Below are positions 7,759-17,713 of a stretch of 64,000 bases of DNA, piece after piece. The DNA is from Bacillaceae bacterium OF18-1A (GTDB lineage Bacteria > Bacillota > Bacilli > Bacillales > Bacillaceae_G): contig JAQEWB010000006.1 in NCBI GenBank assembly GCA_027694045.1, positions 62,001-126,000 of the forward strand. Direction: 5' to 3'. The first letter of the stretch is position 1. Every line of letters begins with the position of its first letter. The notes under the pieces were generated by a model, which saw only the letters and a program-made list of their open reading frames with translations, was not told where the DNA came from and ran no database searches. The translations under genes were made by a program, and so were the position numbers.

Positions 7759-8355
7759 ATGCCTATTATTTTAGAAAAAGGACAAAAGATTGATTTAACG
7801 AAAGGACAACCGAGAGTAGCAAAACTGCAGGTTGGCTTAGGCTGGGATCCAATTGGGCAATCAGGTGGGTTTCTGTCTTCTTTATTTGGAAGTAAACCAA
7901 ATGTAGATTGTGATGCATCTGTCGTTATGTTAGAAGGAGATCGTTTTTTAAACAAAAATGATTTAGTATACTTCGGCAATAAACTTTCTACTTGTGGTAG
8001 TATTATTCATTCAGGAGATAATTTAACAGGTGAGGGCGCTGGTGACGACGAAACAATTTTCGTAGAATTACATAAAGTTCCAAGCCGTATTAATCGTTTA
8101 GTATTCGTTGTAAATATTTATGACTGTGTAAATCGTCGTCAAGATTTTGGGATGATTCGTAATGCATATATTCGTATTCAAAACCCACAAACAGGTGAGG
8201 AATTAGCACGTTATAACCTATCAGATAACTACGCTGGTAAAATGACTCTAATTGCAGGAGAAATGTATCGCGACGGAAATGAGTGGAAGTTTTCAGCGGT
8301 TGGAGAAGGTACACAAGATAAGAACTTAAGTGAGATTGTATCACGTTATCAATAA
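7759..8355 (+). CDS. TerD-family stress protein (first copy, divergent)
   Basis: A 198-residue cytosolic protein with one TerD domain: start motif LEKGQKIDLTK, GLGWDP, and the calcium-binding-type loop region ending in GAGDDETIFVEL. It differs from the next two proteins by an insert SGGFLSSLFGSKPN and by replacing the usual IYDGEGR with IYDCVNRR. AAAGGAAG precedes ATG 7759. It heads a cluster with the same order as B. subtilis yceCDEFGH, tied to envelope, metal and general stress. TerD proteins bind calcium; their exact role is unresolved. Confidence 0.9.
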   Translation: MPIILEKGQKIDLTKGQPRVAKLQVGLGWDPIGQSGGFLSSLFGSKPNVDCDASVVMLEGDRFLNKNDLVYFGNKLSTCGSIIHSGDNLTGEGAGDDETIFVELHKVPSRINRLVFVVNIYDCVNRRQDFGMIRNAYIRIQNPQTGEELARYNLSDNYAGKMTLIAGEMYRDGNEWKFSAVGEGTQDKNLSEIVSRYQ

Positions 8356-8378
8356 AATAAACCGAGGAGGAATTGTAT

Positions 8379-8963
8379 ATGGCATCAATTTCATTGAAAA
8401 AGGGACAAAAGGTAGACTTAACAAAAACGAATCCAGGCCTTTCAAAAGTTCTTGTAGGTCTTGGCTGGGATACGAATCGTTATGACGGACAAAATGATTT
8501 CGATTTAGATGTTAGTATTTTCTTAGTAGGTGCGAATGGAAAAGTTTCAGGAGCAGAGGATTTTGTCTTCTATAATAATCCAAAAGGTGCGAACGGTGCT
8601 GTAGAGCATTTAGGAGATAACCGAACTGGTGACGGTGAAGGCGACGACGAAACAATTAAAGTAGATTTAAAAAATGTACCTGCACATATCGAACGTATCT
8701 GCTTCACAATTACAATTTATGATGGAGAAGGACGTAGCCAAAACTTCGGACAAGTTTCTAACTCGTTCGTACGTATTCTAGATGAAGACAAGAATGCGGA
8801 ATTAATCCGTTACGATTTAGGAGAAGATTTCTCTATTGAAACAGCGGTAGTAGTAGGTGAATTATACCGTCATGCAGGTGACTGGAAATTCAATGCAATC
8901 GGAAGTGGATTCCAAGGTGGCTTAGGTTCTCTATGTAATAACTTTGGATTAGATGTAGAGTAA
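8379..8963 (+). CDS. TerD-family stress protein (second copy)
   Basis: A 194-residue TerD-domain protein with the full set of family motifs: [44 protein letters not shown] and [14 protein letters not shown], the acidic clusters being the known calcium-binding loops. ATG 8379 was chosen because GAGGAGG (8364-8370) is eight bases upstream; an in-frame TTG six bases earlier is worse placed. It follows the first copy by 23 bp and is surely cotranscribed with it. About 60% of residues appear shared with the third copy, so this is a tandem duplication. Confidence 0.92.
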   Translation: MASISLKKGQKVDLTKTNPGLSKVLVGLGWDTNRYDGQNDFDLDVSIFLVGANGKVSGAEDFVFYNNPKGANGAVEHLGDNRTGDGEGDDETIKVDLKNVPAHIERICFTITIYDGEGRSQNFGQVSNSFVRILDEDKNAELIRYDLGEDFSIETAVVVGELYRHAGDWKFNAIGSGFQGGLGSLCNNFGLDVE

Positions 8964-8972
8964 TAGATTAAC

Positions 8973-9015
8973 ATATCCATCAGTAAACATATGTTTACTG
9001 ATGGATATATTTTTT
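8973..9015 (+). terminator. intra-cluster hairpin / terminator between terD copies 2 and 3
   Basis: A perfect 36-bp palindrome (8973-8990 with 8991-9008) is followed by T residues. It could stop or attenuate transcription between the terD copies, setting their relative dose. Confidence 0.75.
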
Positions 9016-9042
9016 GAAATTAAATTATAGAGGTGAATATAC

Positions 9043-9621
9043 ATGGTTATTCAATTACAAAAAGGTCAGAAGATTGATTTAGGTAAAACAAGTCCTGGTT
9101 TATCCAAAGCGGTAATCGGTCTTGGTTGGGATATTAAATCTTATGATGGTGGATCTGATTTTGATTTAGATGCATCTGCCTTTTTACTAGATGCGAACGG
9201 TAAATGTACGAAGGAAACTGATTTTATTTTCTATAATAATTTACAGTCTCCTTGTGAATCAGTTTTACATACAGGAGATAATCGAACTGGTGAAGGTGAA
9301 GGCGACGATGAGCAACTTGTTGTAGATTTGAAAAAAGTCCCAGCAGATGTTCATAAAATTGCTATTACAGTTACAATTTATGATGGAGAAGGCCGTAATC
9401 AAAACTTTGGACAAGTCGGAAATGCATTCGTTCGTTTAGCAAATGAAGAAACAAACGAAGAAGTTCTTCGTTTTGATTTAGGGGAAGATTTCTCCATTGA
9501 AACAGCAGTTGTATTTTGTGAATTATACCGTCATAATGGACAGTGGAAGTTTAATGCAGTAGGAAGCGGTTTCCAAGGTGGCTTAGGTGCGCTTGTAAGA
9601 GCGTATGGCTTGGATGCATAA
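9043..9621 (+). CDS. TerD-family stress protein (third copy)
   Basis: A 192-residue TerD protein, close to the second copy: LQKGQKIDLGKTSPGLSKAV, SDFDLDASAFLL, HTGDNRTGEGEGDDEQL and IYDGEGRNQNFGQVGNAF. SD AGAGGTGA is well placed before ATG 9043. It is separated from copy 2 by a perfect palindrome and from TerC by a terminator. In relatives, the conserved acidic loops bind calcium and the proteins are associated with TerC membrane proteins. Confidence 0.92.
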   Translation: MVIQLQKGQKIDLGKTSPGLSKAVIGLGWDIKSYDGGSDFDLDASAFLLDANGKCTKETDFIFYNNLQSPCESVLHTGDNRTGEGEGDDEQLVVDLKKVPADVHKIAITVTIYDGEGRNQNFGQVGNAFVRLANEETNEEVLRFDLGEDFSIETAVVFCELYRHNGQWKFNAVGSGFQGGLGALVRAYGLDA

Positions 9622-9623
9622 GA

Positions 9624-9651
9624 AGGGAAACGACATTCGTTTCCTTTTTTT
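9624..9651 (+). terminator. terminator between terD copy 3 and terC
   Basis: GGAAACG pairs with CGTTTCC across ACATT and is followed by seven T residues. Confidence 0.8.
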
Positions 9652-9694
9652 GACCTTTCTATAAATCTAGCAAAGAATAGGGGATAAAGGTAAG

Positions 9695-10486
9695 ATGAGC
9701 ATTTTGCAAGAAATCCTTAATACGTATGCTCAGTTTTTCGACTTAGATATGTGGATTAAAGTGTTACAAGATCCAGTATCTTGGGGGTTGATAGGTACAC
9801 TTGTTGTACTTGAAGGTTTATTATCTGCTGATAACGCTCTTGTATTAGCTGTAATGGTAAAACATCTTCCGGAAGAAAAGCGTAAAAAAGCGTTATTCTA
9901 TGGACTTATTGGAGCCTATGCGTTCCGTTTTATTGCAATTGGAATTGGAATGTTCCTAATCAAATTATGGTGGGTGAAACTTCTTGGTGCGCTTTATCTA
10001 GCTTGGTTATCAGTGAAATACTTTATTGATAAACGTAAAGGTGCAAATGAAGAAGAAGAAGCGCATGGTATGAATCAAAATAGTATTCTCTTTAGAATGT
10101 TTGGTGTCTTCTGGGGAACAGTTGCGATGGTTGAATTAATGGATATCGCGTTCTCAGTAGATAGTGTACTTGCTGCATTTGGTGTATCGAATGAAGTTTG
10201 GATTTTACTATTAGGTGGAATGCTCGGTATTTTAATGATGCGTGGTATTGCTGGCGTATTCTTAAAATTATTAGAACGTATTCCAGAATTAGAAACAACG
10301 GCATATATTTTAATTTTAATTATTGCAGCGAAAATGCTATTGTCTCTAGTTGGATTTGAAATGAGCCACACACTATTCTTTATTATTTTAGTTGTAGCAT
10401 TTGGAGTGACATTTATAATTCACTATGTGAAACATTCTGGACAAGCTAGGGAAGAAGTTGCAGCTACTAAAAATAATCATAAATAA
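9695..10486 (+). CDS. TerC-family integral membrane protein (YceF/MeeF-like)
   Basis: A 263-residue protein with seven predicted transmembrane helices. The acidic intramembrane motifs of TerC proteins are present: VVLEGLLSADNALVLAV near the N-terminus and VELMDIAFSVDSVLAA in the middle. In B. subtilis, the YceF homologue has been linked to manganese export and metalation of secreted enzymes, which is the likely role here. The location between TerD proteins and YceG/TelA matches the B. subtilis order. Start ATG 9695 follows AAAGG. Confidence 0.92.
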   Translation: MSILQEILNTYAQFFDLDMWIKVLQDPVSWGLIGTLVVLEGLLSADNALVLAVMVKHLPEEKRKKALFYGLIGAYAFRFIAIGIGMFLIKLWWVKLLGALYLAWLSVKYFIDKRKGANEEEEAHGMNQNSILFRMFGVFWGTVAMVELMDIAFSVDSVLAAFGVSNEVWILLLGGMLGILMMRGIAGVFLKLLERIPELETTAYILILIIAAKMLLSLVGFEMSHTLFFIILVVAFGVTFIIHYVKHSGQAREEVAATKNNHK

Positions 10487-10490
10487 TTGA

Positions 10491-10525
10491 AATGGGTTTG
10501 CTCGTTTTGCGAGCGCCCATTTTTT
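10491..10525 (+). terminator. terminator after terC
   Basis: AATGGG...CCCATT encloses an inner GCTCG/CGAGC stem, followed by T residues. Confidence 0.8.
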
Positions 10526-10594
10526 ATAACCAAAAATAGTTTATAATAGAAGAAGGTCTTAAAAAAACGTAAATGTTTTTGGAGGTGAACTGTT

Positions 10595-12226
10595 GTGTTT
10601 TCACGTTTTACACTTCAACCATATGCATTAAAAGATGAATCAGATTTAAAACAATTTGAAATGATTTTAGAAAAACGCCCACAATATGAGCTAACAGACA
10701 ATGAGATGAAATTTAGTTATATAGCAAGTCGAATCCTTGGTGTTCCTAATGATGTAGATGAATATTTCAATGAGCTATTTGATTATAGCCAAGTGAAAGG
10801 AATCGAAGTTTTACACGAACAAAATTTAAATAAAGTAATTGATTCGGAAAAGCTTCGCCATATTCAAGAAGTGTTTGGATTACATCAAGAGGCACCGAAT
10901 GGTCTGACAGTAAATAGGCTAGTGGCACACTTATCTGGGAAACAACTGCTACCGAAAGTAGACAATCCTGATTTACAACATTATATACATACGACGTTTA
11001 TTTCTGTATTGAAACTATATGAGAAACAACATAACCAATCTTTGAAGACAGAAGGCTTCCGTCGGTTTTTAATCGACATGATTAAACTAAGCGAAAATTA
11101 CGTAGCAAAGTGGTTCTCTACAATTAATTACAAAAAGCAAATGCCGCGTATCGTTTGGTACGGTGATGCACAGGAGAGTCGTATATATTTCTTATACTTC
11201 CTTATTATGCTCGGCTGTGATGTACTTTATTATCATCCAGAAGGTAAAGATGGATTTGAGAGTATAGACGAGGAAGGTAGAACATTTGTCGTATCGCATC
11301 CTAGTCGCATTTCATTGGAGCCATTTCCTGACCGACGTCGCGAACGTGTAGCAACAGTAGCGTATCAAGCTTCGAAGGAAATTGAGCAAGTACTTCACCA
11401 CGATAATTCACTATTATACAAACCATGGCAATTCCGTTCATATACACCTGTAGCACGTACGTTAAAAACAACATATGATGAACTCTTTTTAATTACGAAA
11501 GAAAAGGCATTTGTACGCCCAACATTCTTTGTTGAAAATAAACATATTTATATCCCTTCTTTATTTGGGAAAATATCAGGTGTGTCAAAGAATGATAAAG
11601 AATATTTCCAGCGATTAAAGGCTGTTACATCGTTTGATAATAGTTTATTAATTAATACATTTCCGTTTACGAAAGAACAAAAAGCGAATTTCCAATATCA
11701 CTACCGTGATGCATTGGATCGCGGTGGAAAATTACACCCTGATTTAATTATGAACAGCCATTGGTGGCCACATAAGCGTTTACCAGAAGGATTACAACAT
11801 GGTATTGCAGAAGCAATCATTCATACGTGTGAAAGCGAAATGTGTAAACCAGTTGGAAAAGAGACGAAACAAGATGTATCACTATATGTTTTCGCTCAAC
11901 TTTCTCAAATACCACCAAATATTTTAGAACAACTTGAGAAATTTGATTATTCACAGGATGTACCAAAAATTGTTATATTTAATAATGAGAAGAGTGGAGA
12001 ACTAACTCGTTCTGATGCTGTTTTATTACTGTTTTTAAATCAAATTGGAGTAGATGTATTCCATTTCAATCCGACGGGAAGAAACGATATTGAACCGTAT
12101 ATTGAAGCAGGAGCATTTGATTCACATTGGCTTGAAGAAGTTAATTTCGATCTTGAGTTTCATGGTTCATCAGCCTATAAAAATTTATCACAAACAATAA
12201 AAGGACTATTTCGTCCATTTTTATAA
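10595..12226 (+). CDS. YceG-like protein of the tellurite/stress cluster
   Basis: A 543-residue soluble protein beginning at GTG 10595, six bases after GGAGGTGA. It matches the YceG-like family that sits between TerC and TelA in Bacillus. Visible features are a central PRIVWYGDAQESRIYFLYFL segment and a second, related segment near the C-terminus (VPKIVIFNNEKSGELTRSDAVLLLFL), which look like two Rossmann-like halves. Biochemical function is unknown. It precedes telA by 18 bp and is cotranscribed with it. Confidence 0.8.
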   Translation: MFSRFTLQPYALKDESDLKQFEMILEKRPQYELTDNEMKFSYIASRILGVPNDVDEYFNELFDYSQVKGIEVLHEQNLNKVIDSEKLRHIQEVFGLHQEAPNGLTVNRLVAHLSGKQLLPKVDNPDLQHYIHTTFISVLKLYEKQHNQSLKTEGFRRFLIDMIKLSENYVAKWFSTINYKKQMPRIVWYGDAQESRIYFLYFLIMLGCDVLYYHPEGKDGFESIDEEGRTFVVSHPSRISLEPFPDRRRERVATVAYQASKEIEQVLHHDNSLLYKPWQFRSYTPVARTLKTTYDELFLITKEKAFVRPTFFVENKHIYIPSLFGKISGVSKNDKEYFQRLKAVTSFDNSLLINTFPFTKEQKANFQYHYRDALDRGGKLHPDLIMNSHWWPHKRLPEGLQHGIAEAIIHTCESEMCKPVGKETKQDVSLYVFAQLSQIPPNILEQLEKFDYSQDVPKIVIFNNEKSGELTRSDAVLLLFLNQIGVDVFHFNPTGRNDIEPYIEAGAFDSHWLEEVNFDLEFHGSSAYKNLSQTIKGLFRPFL

Positions 12227-12244
12227 GGAAAGGGAGAATACCAT

Positions 12245-13327
12245 ATGAATAATCCAGTCGTACTAGATCCGAAAACAGAATTGAATGAACAAACCGCACA
12301 AGATGTTCGTTTGCAACTTAGACAGGATGCAGAAGTGCAACGTATTTATAATGCGGTAGATATTAAAGACCAATTAGAATTAATTGAGCTCGGTAAAGAA
12401 CCTTCTATGGAAATTTCACGTTTCGCTGATCAAATTTTACATACAATGTCTTTATCAAAAATAGAAGACTCTGGTGAATTATTAAAACAACTTGGTAAAA
12501 TTATGGACAGATTTGATAGTAAAGACTTTGCAGAGGAGAAAAGTGGCTTCTTCGCACGCATGTTCAAAAAGGCAGACAAAATGATTGAACAAATCTTTAG
12601 TAAATATCAAACGATGGGCCGTGAAATTGATAAAGTTTATGTAGAAATAACGAAGTATCAAGATGAAATGAAAAAATCAATTGGTACATTAGACGGTCTA
12701 TATGAGCAAAATTTAAAATATTACTTAGACTTAGAAAAATACGTAGTAGCAGGAGAAATGTTACTAGAGCGTTTAAATACAGAGTTAGTTCCAATGTATG
12801 AAGAGCGTGTACGTAATAATGATCAATTAGCAGGTATCGAATTAGAATCGCTTAAAAACTCTGTTGAAATTTTAGAGCAGCGTATTGATGATTTAGAAAA
12901 AGCGCGTATGGTTGCTCTACTTACAGCACCACAAATTCGTATGATTCAACGTGGTAACAATAAATTAATCGGTAAAATTAATACAGCATTTATTACAACG
13001 ATTCCTATCTTTAAAAATGGTATCATTCAAGCGGTAAATGCGAAACGACAAAAACTTGTTGCAGACTCTATGGCTGAACTCGATCGTCGTACAAATGAAT
13101 TACTTAAGAAGAATGCACAAAATATCGCAACCCAAAGTGTAGAAGTAGCGAGATTATCAGGTTCTTCTAGTATTAAGATGGAAACACTTGAAGAGACTTG
13201 GAATATTATTTCAAGAGGTATGCAAGAAACGCAACAAATTGAAGAACAAAATAAACGTGAGCGTGAAGAAAGCCGTAAGCGTATGGCTGCATTAACAGAG
13301 AACATTAAGAAAGAATTACAAGGATAA
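12245..13327 (+). CDS. telA: TelA-family toxic anion resistance protein (YceH-like)
   Basis: A 360-residue soluble, largely alpha-helical protein with extended coiled-coil character between about residues 95 and 240. The motif TAPQIRMIQRGNNKLIGKINTAFITTIPIFKNG is the family signature. TelA proteins are associated with resistance to tellurite and some antibiotics; the mechanism is not established. It is the last gene of the cluster. Its stop codon TAA (13325-13327) lies inside the ATAAA end of a bcr1-like repeat, so the insertion may have set or preserved the C-terminus. Confidence 0.9.
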   Translation: MNNPVVLDPKTELNEQTAQDVRLQLRQDAEVQRIYNAVDIKDQLELIELGKEPSMEISRFADQILHTMSLSKIEDSGELLKQLGKIMDRFDSKDFAEEKSGFFARMFKKADKMIEQIFSKYQTMGREIDKVYVEITKYQDEMKKSIGTLDGLYEQNLKYYLDLEKYVVAGEMLLERLNTELVPMYEERVRNNDQLAGIELESLKNSVEILEQRIDDLEKARMVALLTAPQIRMIQRGNNKLIGKINTAFITTIPIFKNGIIQAVNAKRQKLVADSMAELDRRTNELLKKNAQNIATQSVEVARLSGSSSIKMETLEETWNIISRGMQETQQIEEQNKREREESRKRMAALTENIKKELQG

Positions 13328-13383
13328 AGTGAAATTTTAATTCGTGGGGAGAGTTATTCATTATCCGCACATAGCGCAAGAAA
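13324..13383 (-). repeat. internally deleted bcr1-like repeat (60 bp)
   Basis: Both ends of the bcr1-like element are recognisable in reverse orientation: ATAAAGTGAAA at 13324 and CGCACATAGCG at 13367-13377. ATAAA/AGAAA flanks match the TTTAT target preference. The middle of the roughly 155-bp element is missing. Confidence 0.6.
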
Positions 13384-13385
13384 TG

Positions 13386-13419
13386 AAAAGGCAATGAGGA
13401 ATAACCCTCATTGCCTTTT
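13386..13419. terminator. bidirectional terminator between telA and the Ca-ATPase gene
   Basis: Perfect 14-base arms (13386-13399 and 13406-13419), with AAAA and TTTT at the ends. It overlaps the stop codon of the minus-strand gene. Confidence 0.9.
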
Positions 13420-16084
13420 AGTTTCTCTTAAATAATTTAATGATTTCATTCACAATAAGCGGAATGATACTTAATACGAAAACAAATCCCCAATCCCTTA
13501 TTGTTAATGCATGCACACCGAATATATTTGCAAGAGGTGGGATAGAGATAATACAAACTTGCATAAGAACGCCGATAAGAAGTGAGAAGACTAAGTATTT
13601 ATTTGTAAATAGCCCAATTGAAAAAATCGATTTCGTTCTGGAACGCAAGTTAAATGAATGAACGAGCTGAGAAAAGCTAAGAACGACAAATGCCATTGTT
13701 TGAGCGTGTAATAGAGCATCTTCATCAATTTGATCTGGGAAGAGCGGAAATAAATTTGTATCTCCTGTATAGAACTTTGCTCCAGCGATAAATGCTGCTA
13801 AAGTTAGAAGCCCAATTAATGCCCCATTGAAAATAAGAAAAGGAATACTACCGCTAAATAAGCTTTCTTTCGCATGTCTTGGTTTTTCCTTCATTACATC
13901 TGGATCTTCAGGATCAACACCGAGGGATAACGCCGGAAGTGTGTCAGTAATTAAATTTACCCACAAAATGTGAATAGGGCGTAAAGGTGTTGCCCAGCCA
14001 AGTAAAATAGCTAAAAATAAAGCGATAATTTCTCCGAAGTTACAAGAAAGTAGGAAGAGAATGGATTTTTTTATATTACGATAAATATTTCTACCCTCTT
14101 CAACAGCTTTAACGATAGAGGAGAAGTTATCATCTGTTAACACTACGTCAGCTGCTCCTTTTGCCACATCTGTTCCTGTAATCCCCATAGCCACTCCAAC
14201 ATCTGCTTGCTTTAAAGATGGAGCATCATTGACGCCATCTCCAGTCATAGAAACGATGTTTCCTTTTGCACGTAATGCTTTTACAATCTTTACTTTATGT
14301 TCTGGAGAAACCCTAGCGAATACATTTAAATGATTAATCTTACTCGCTAGTTCTGTATCTGAAATGGTATCTAATTCAGTTCCAATCATAATTTCAGATT
14401 TTTCTTCAGCAATCCCAAGTTCTTTTGCAATTGCAAAGGCGGTGTCTTTATGATCACCCGTAATCATAACTGTGCGAATACCAGCTTTTTTACATTCCGT
14501 TATAGAATCCTTTACTTCTGTACGCGGTGGATCAATCATACCGACAAGGCCGATAAAGATGAGGTCTTCTTCAAGATGATCTACATCCACATCATCTGAA
14601 TTGTATTGTTTAAATGCAAATGAAAGTACTCTTAAAGCTTCTTGAGACATTGCCCCGGCAGCTTCTAATATTTGATTTTTATAAGAATCTGTTAAGACCT
14701 CGACTTGGTTATTTATAAAGATATGGGTACAGTGAGGTAAAAGTTTATCAATAGCACCTTTCGTCATACTATAGTAGCTTTCGTCGTATGTATGCACGGT
14801 TGACATCATTTTACGATCTGAATCGAAAGGTAGTTCGTTAACACGTCTATGTTTATTTTCTAAATCATCTTTTTGTATGTTAAAAGAGCTTCCTGCAACG
14901 AGAAGGGCAATTTCAGTAGGATCCCCAGTTTGGGATTCGCTACTATAGGATGCATCGTTACATAACACCATGTTTTCTAACAATAGACGTTGTACATTAT
15001 TATTTACATTTAAATTTTCTAAGTGATCGTATGTGTCATCACTATAAAAGTGAGTAACTGTCATTTTATTTTGCGTTAATGTACCAGTTTTGTCTGAACA
15101 AATAATTGTGACAGAACCAAGTGCTTCAACAGCAGGTAGCTTACGAATAATAACGTTTTGTTTAATCATACGTTGAACGCCAATTGCAAGAACGATGGAA
15201 ACGATAGCTGGTAGTCCTTCTGGAATAGCTGCAACAGCTAAACTAATAGCGGTCATAAACATTTCTAACGTATCCCGGCCCTGTAAAAAACCGATGAGAA
15301 ACATAGTAGCGCAAATTGCCACAGCGACAAATCCTAAATACTTTCCTACTTGAGCTAAACTTTTTTGAAGTGGTGTCATATCATCGTCAGCTTCATGTAA
15401 AAGAGTTGCAATTTTACCGATTTGTGAGTTCATGCCAGTTTCAACAGCAACTCCAACGCCGCGTCCGTATGTTACAAGGGTAGACATAAAAGCCATGTTT
15501 TTCTGGTCACCAAGTGGTACTTGTTCGCCAGCTTGCATAGAAGGGTGGTAAAGTGCATCTTTATCGACCGGGACAGATTCACCAGTGAGAGCAGATTCTT
15601 CAATTTTTAAATTTGCCGTTTCGATAAGTCGCAAATCACATGGGATATATCGTCCTGCATCGAGCATAACGATATCACCTGGAACGACATGCTCAGATGG
15701 AATTTCTTTTAGCTCGCCATCTCGCTTTACGATAGCTTTAGGCGTTGACATTTTCTTTAGTGCTTCTAAAGCTTGCTCGGCTTTTGATTCTTGAATTACT
15801 CCGATTACTGCATTTAAAATGACAACGAGTGCGATAATACTTGCATCGGCCCATTCTCCTACAAATGCAGAAATAAGGGCAGCTATAAGAAGAACATATA
15901 CGAGGACATCATTAATTTGAGCGAAAACTCGCTGCCATAAAGTACGCTTTTGTTTTGTAGCTAATTCATTTGGACCAAATTGACTTAAGCGTTCCTTTAC
16001 GCTATCAGTCGTTAAACCACTTTGTTCATTTGTTTTAAGATCCGTTAATGTTTGATCTTTCTTCTTACTGTACCAATTGCTCAT
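13418..16084 (-). CDS. P-type Ca2+-transporting ATPase (PMR1/SERCA type, YloB-like)
   Basis: An 888-residue P2A-type ATPase. Domains in order: cation ATPase N-terminal domain, TM1-2, actuator domain with TGES (167-170), TM3-4 with the ion-site motif [18 protein letters not shown] (286 onward), phosphorylation motif DKTGTLTQ with Asp331, nucleotide domain, hinge [18 protein letters not shown], and six C-terminal helices with [23 protein letters not shown] and NLITD support calcium or manganese transport out of the cytosol. SD GGAGGT precedes ATG. The gene stands alone. Confidence 0.93.
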   Translation of the reverse strand: MSNWYSKKKDQTLTDLKTNEQSGLTTDSVKERLSQFGPNELATKQKRTLWQRVFAQINDVLVYVLLIAALISAFVGEWADASIIALVVILNAVIGVIQESKAEQALEALKKMSTPKAIVKRDGELKEIPSEHVVPGDIVMLDAGRYIPCDLRLIETANLKIEESALTGESVPVDKDALYHPSMQAGEQVPLGDQKNMAFMSTLVTYGRGVGVAVETGMNSQIGKIATLLHEADDDMTPLQKSLAQVGKYLGFVAVAICATMFLIGFLQGRDTLEMFMTAISLAVAAIPEGLPAIVSIVLAIGVQRMIKQNVIIRKLPAVEALGSVTIICSDKTGTLTQNKMTVTHFYSDDTYDHLENLNVNNNVQRLLLENMVLCNDASYSSESQTGDPTEIALLVAGSSFNIQKDDLENKHRRVNELPFDSDRKMMSTVHTYDESYYSMTKGAIDKLLPHCTHIFINNQVEVLTDSYKNQILEAAGAMSQEALRVLSFAFKQYNSDDVDVDHLEEDLIFIGLVGMIDPPRTEVKDSITECKKAGIRTVMITGDHKDTAFAIAKELGIAEEKSEIMIGTELDTISDTELASKINHLNVFARVSPEHKVKIVKALRAKGNIVSMTGDGVNDAPSLKQADVGVAMGITGTDVAKGAADVVLTDDNFSSIVKAVEEGRNIYRNIKKSILFLLSCNFGEIIALFLAILLGWATPLRPIHILWVNLITDTLPALSLGVDPEDPDVMKEKPRHAKESLFSGSIPFLIFNGALIGLLTLAAFIAGAKFYTGDTNLFPLFPDQIDEDALLHAQTMAFVVLSFSQLVHSFNLRSRTKSIFSIGLFTNKYLVFSLLIGVLMQVCIISIPPLANIFGVHALTIRDWGFVFVLSIIPLIVNEIIKLFKRN

Positions 16085-16243
16085 TAGTAAGCACCTCCAG
16101 TAAAAACAGTTAGCAATGGTAGTGTTGCTATTATTTGTGAGTAGTATGTATGGAGAAAAAATCTAAGATGAGGTTCTACTTCTATTGTACAATATTTTAC
16201 AGTTGGTTGAGGAAAAGAGAAGAGTTGTCATGAATTTGTTGGA

Positions 16244-16280
16244 AGTAAAAAAGAGCCCCATAAGCGAGGCCCTTTTTACT
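16244..16280 (-). terminator. terminator of the DUF1128 gene
   Basis: An imperfect stem AGTAAAAAGGGCCT with GGCTCTTTTTTACT ends in T residues in the minus direction. It overlaps the gene's last codons. Confidence 0.7.
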
Positions 16281-16500
16281 TTTTAATTAATGTACCTAAT
16301 TCTTCTGTAATAGCTTGCATTTCACTAATACTGAATGTTTCACGCTTCATAACATGATCATAAATATCACGTAAGTCTTCGTACATTTCTTCATTAAAGC
16401 TAGCAGCTCTCATTGCCCCAGCATTAACCATACGTAATTTCTCTTTAATAGCTTCGACCATATATTCAACGTTTTCTTCTGATTTTACGGATAAATCCAC
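16276..16500 (-). CDS. DUF1128 / UPF0435 protein (YfkK-like)
   Basis: A 74-residue all-helical protein starting at GTG 16500, eight bases after GGGGGA. The sequence [41 protein letters not shown] is typical of the UPF0435/DUF1128 family. Function is unknown. It is divergent from the phosphatase gene yfkJ, the same arrangement as in B. subtilis, so the two share the 170-bp intergenic promoter region. Confidence 0.88.
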   Translation of the reverse strand: MDLSVKSEENVEYMVEAIKEKLRMVNAGAMRAASFNEEMYEDLRDIYDHVMKRETFSISEMQAITEELGTLIKK

Positions 16501-16673
16501 CGAAGTGTCCCCCTTTAAAATAACATAAGGTTATCTTAACATTTTTTATCATTTTCGTTAATGAATCTTTTCAATCCTATTAAATTAGTAGGGATTTCCT
16601 TTATATTTAATAATTGGTTGTTTATACTATAAGTATATATTAAGAAATGCACCAAGAAGGGAAGAACAAAAAT

Positions 16674-17138
16674 ATGGTTCAAGTATTGTTTGTTTGTCTT
16701 GGGAACATATGTCGTTCTCCAATGGCAGAAGCAATTTTTCGAAATCTTGTCGTAAAAGAGGGACTCGAAGAGAAAATTGTCATTGATTCTGCAGGAACTG
16801 GAGATTGGCATGTCGGTCATCCACCACATAAAGGAACACAAAAAATTTTAAAAGAAAATGATGTCTTTTTTGAAGGAATTAAAGCACGTCAAGTAGAAAA
16901 AGAAGACTTAACAAAGTTTGATTATATTATTGCCATGGACAACAAGAATATAGCAGACTTAAAAGGTTTAGGTAAAACTGGAGGCTATATTGGTAGACTG
17001 TCCGATTTTGTTCCAGACGGTGGCTGGACAGACGTTCCTGACCCTTACTTTACGGGGAATTTCCAAGAAGTATATGACCTTGTAACAGAAGGGTGTGTAA
17101 AGCTATTAGCTTTCATTCGAAATGAACAAGGAATATGA
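16674..17138 (+). CDS. low-molecular-weight protein-tyrosine phosphatase (YfkJ-like)
   Basis: A 154-residue LMW-PTP. The P-loop CLGNICRS gives nucleophile Cys8 and Arg14 (CX5R), and the general acid lies in the VPDPYFTG loop near the C-terminus. ATG 16674 follows GGGAAG; an in-frame ATG 27 bases upstream has no RBS. In B. subtilis, YfkJ is a tyrosine phosphatase linked to stress tolerance. It is followed by YfkI- and YfkH-position genes in one operon. Confidence 0.93.
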   Translation: MVQVLFVCLGNICRSPMAEAIFRNLVVKEGLEEKIVIDSAGTGDWHVGHPPHKGTQKILKENDVFFEGIKARQVEKEDLTKFDYIIAMDNKNIADLKGLGKTGGYIGRLSDFVPDGGWTDVPDPYFTGNFQEVYDLVTEGCVKLLAFIRNEQGI

Positions 17139-17191
17139 GGAAGCTTAGAAAGAAATACTTTCTAACATAAGAAATGAAAGGGTGAAGGAAT

Positions 17192-17707
17192 ATGGCAAAG
17201 AAAAATAATATTGCTCGAAACATTGCGATTGGTGTAGCTGCAGGTGTAGCTGTATCTATGTTAAAGAAAGAAAATCGTGAGAAAGTAAAAAATACTGCTG
17301 AAAAAGCAAAAACAAAAATGATTGAAATTGGTGAAAATGCAAAGATCAAAGAAAAAGTGCAAACTGTTACAGATAAAGGACGCGAACTTGCTGATTTCAA
17401 TGTAGTGAAAGCGAAAGTAGCAGAAATTAAAAAATTGACGCCGTCTGTTGTAGAAACGTTAAAAGAAACGAAAGAAATTTTTAGTAAGAAAAAAGTTGAG
17501 CCAGAAGAAAAAACAGAAACAATTGAAATTCAAGCTGTATCTCCAAAGGTAGATGAGCTTAAAGCAGAAGAAGAGCCGGTAGTTGCTGAAAATGGTGGTA
17601 TGAAAGAAGCGCGTGAATTATTTATGAAAGACTCAAATGTAGAGGAAAAAAAAACTGAAGCGTACATTGAGTTAAAGCAAGATAAAGAAGCGAAGAAAAG
17701 CGTTTAA
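17192..17707 (+). CDS. YtxH-like stress-type coiled-coil protein
   Basis: A 171-residue protein with a short N-terminal hydrophobic segment (NIAIGVAAGVAVSML) followed by highly charged, Lys/Glu-rich helix, resembling the YtxH/general-stress topology (membrane anchor plus cytoplasmic coiled coil). It occupies the yfkI position between the phosphatase and the YihY-type protein and is spaced 6 bp from the latter. No enzymatic motif is present; the function is unknown. Confidence 0.7.
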   Translation: MAKKNNIARNIAIGVAAGVAVSMLKKENREKVKNTAEKAKTKMIEIGENAKIKEKVQTVTDKGRELADFNVVKAKVAEIKKLTPSVVETLKETKEIFSKKKVEPEEKTETIEIQAVSPKVDELKAEEEPVVAENGGMKEARELFMKDSNVEEKKTEAYIELKQDKEAKKSV

Positions 17708-17713
17708 ATATAT

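Noticed and set aside
8090..8344. Minus-strand frames inside terD and other conserved genes
   Set aside because: All lie opposite clearly coding sequence, lack RBS and show no family motifs.
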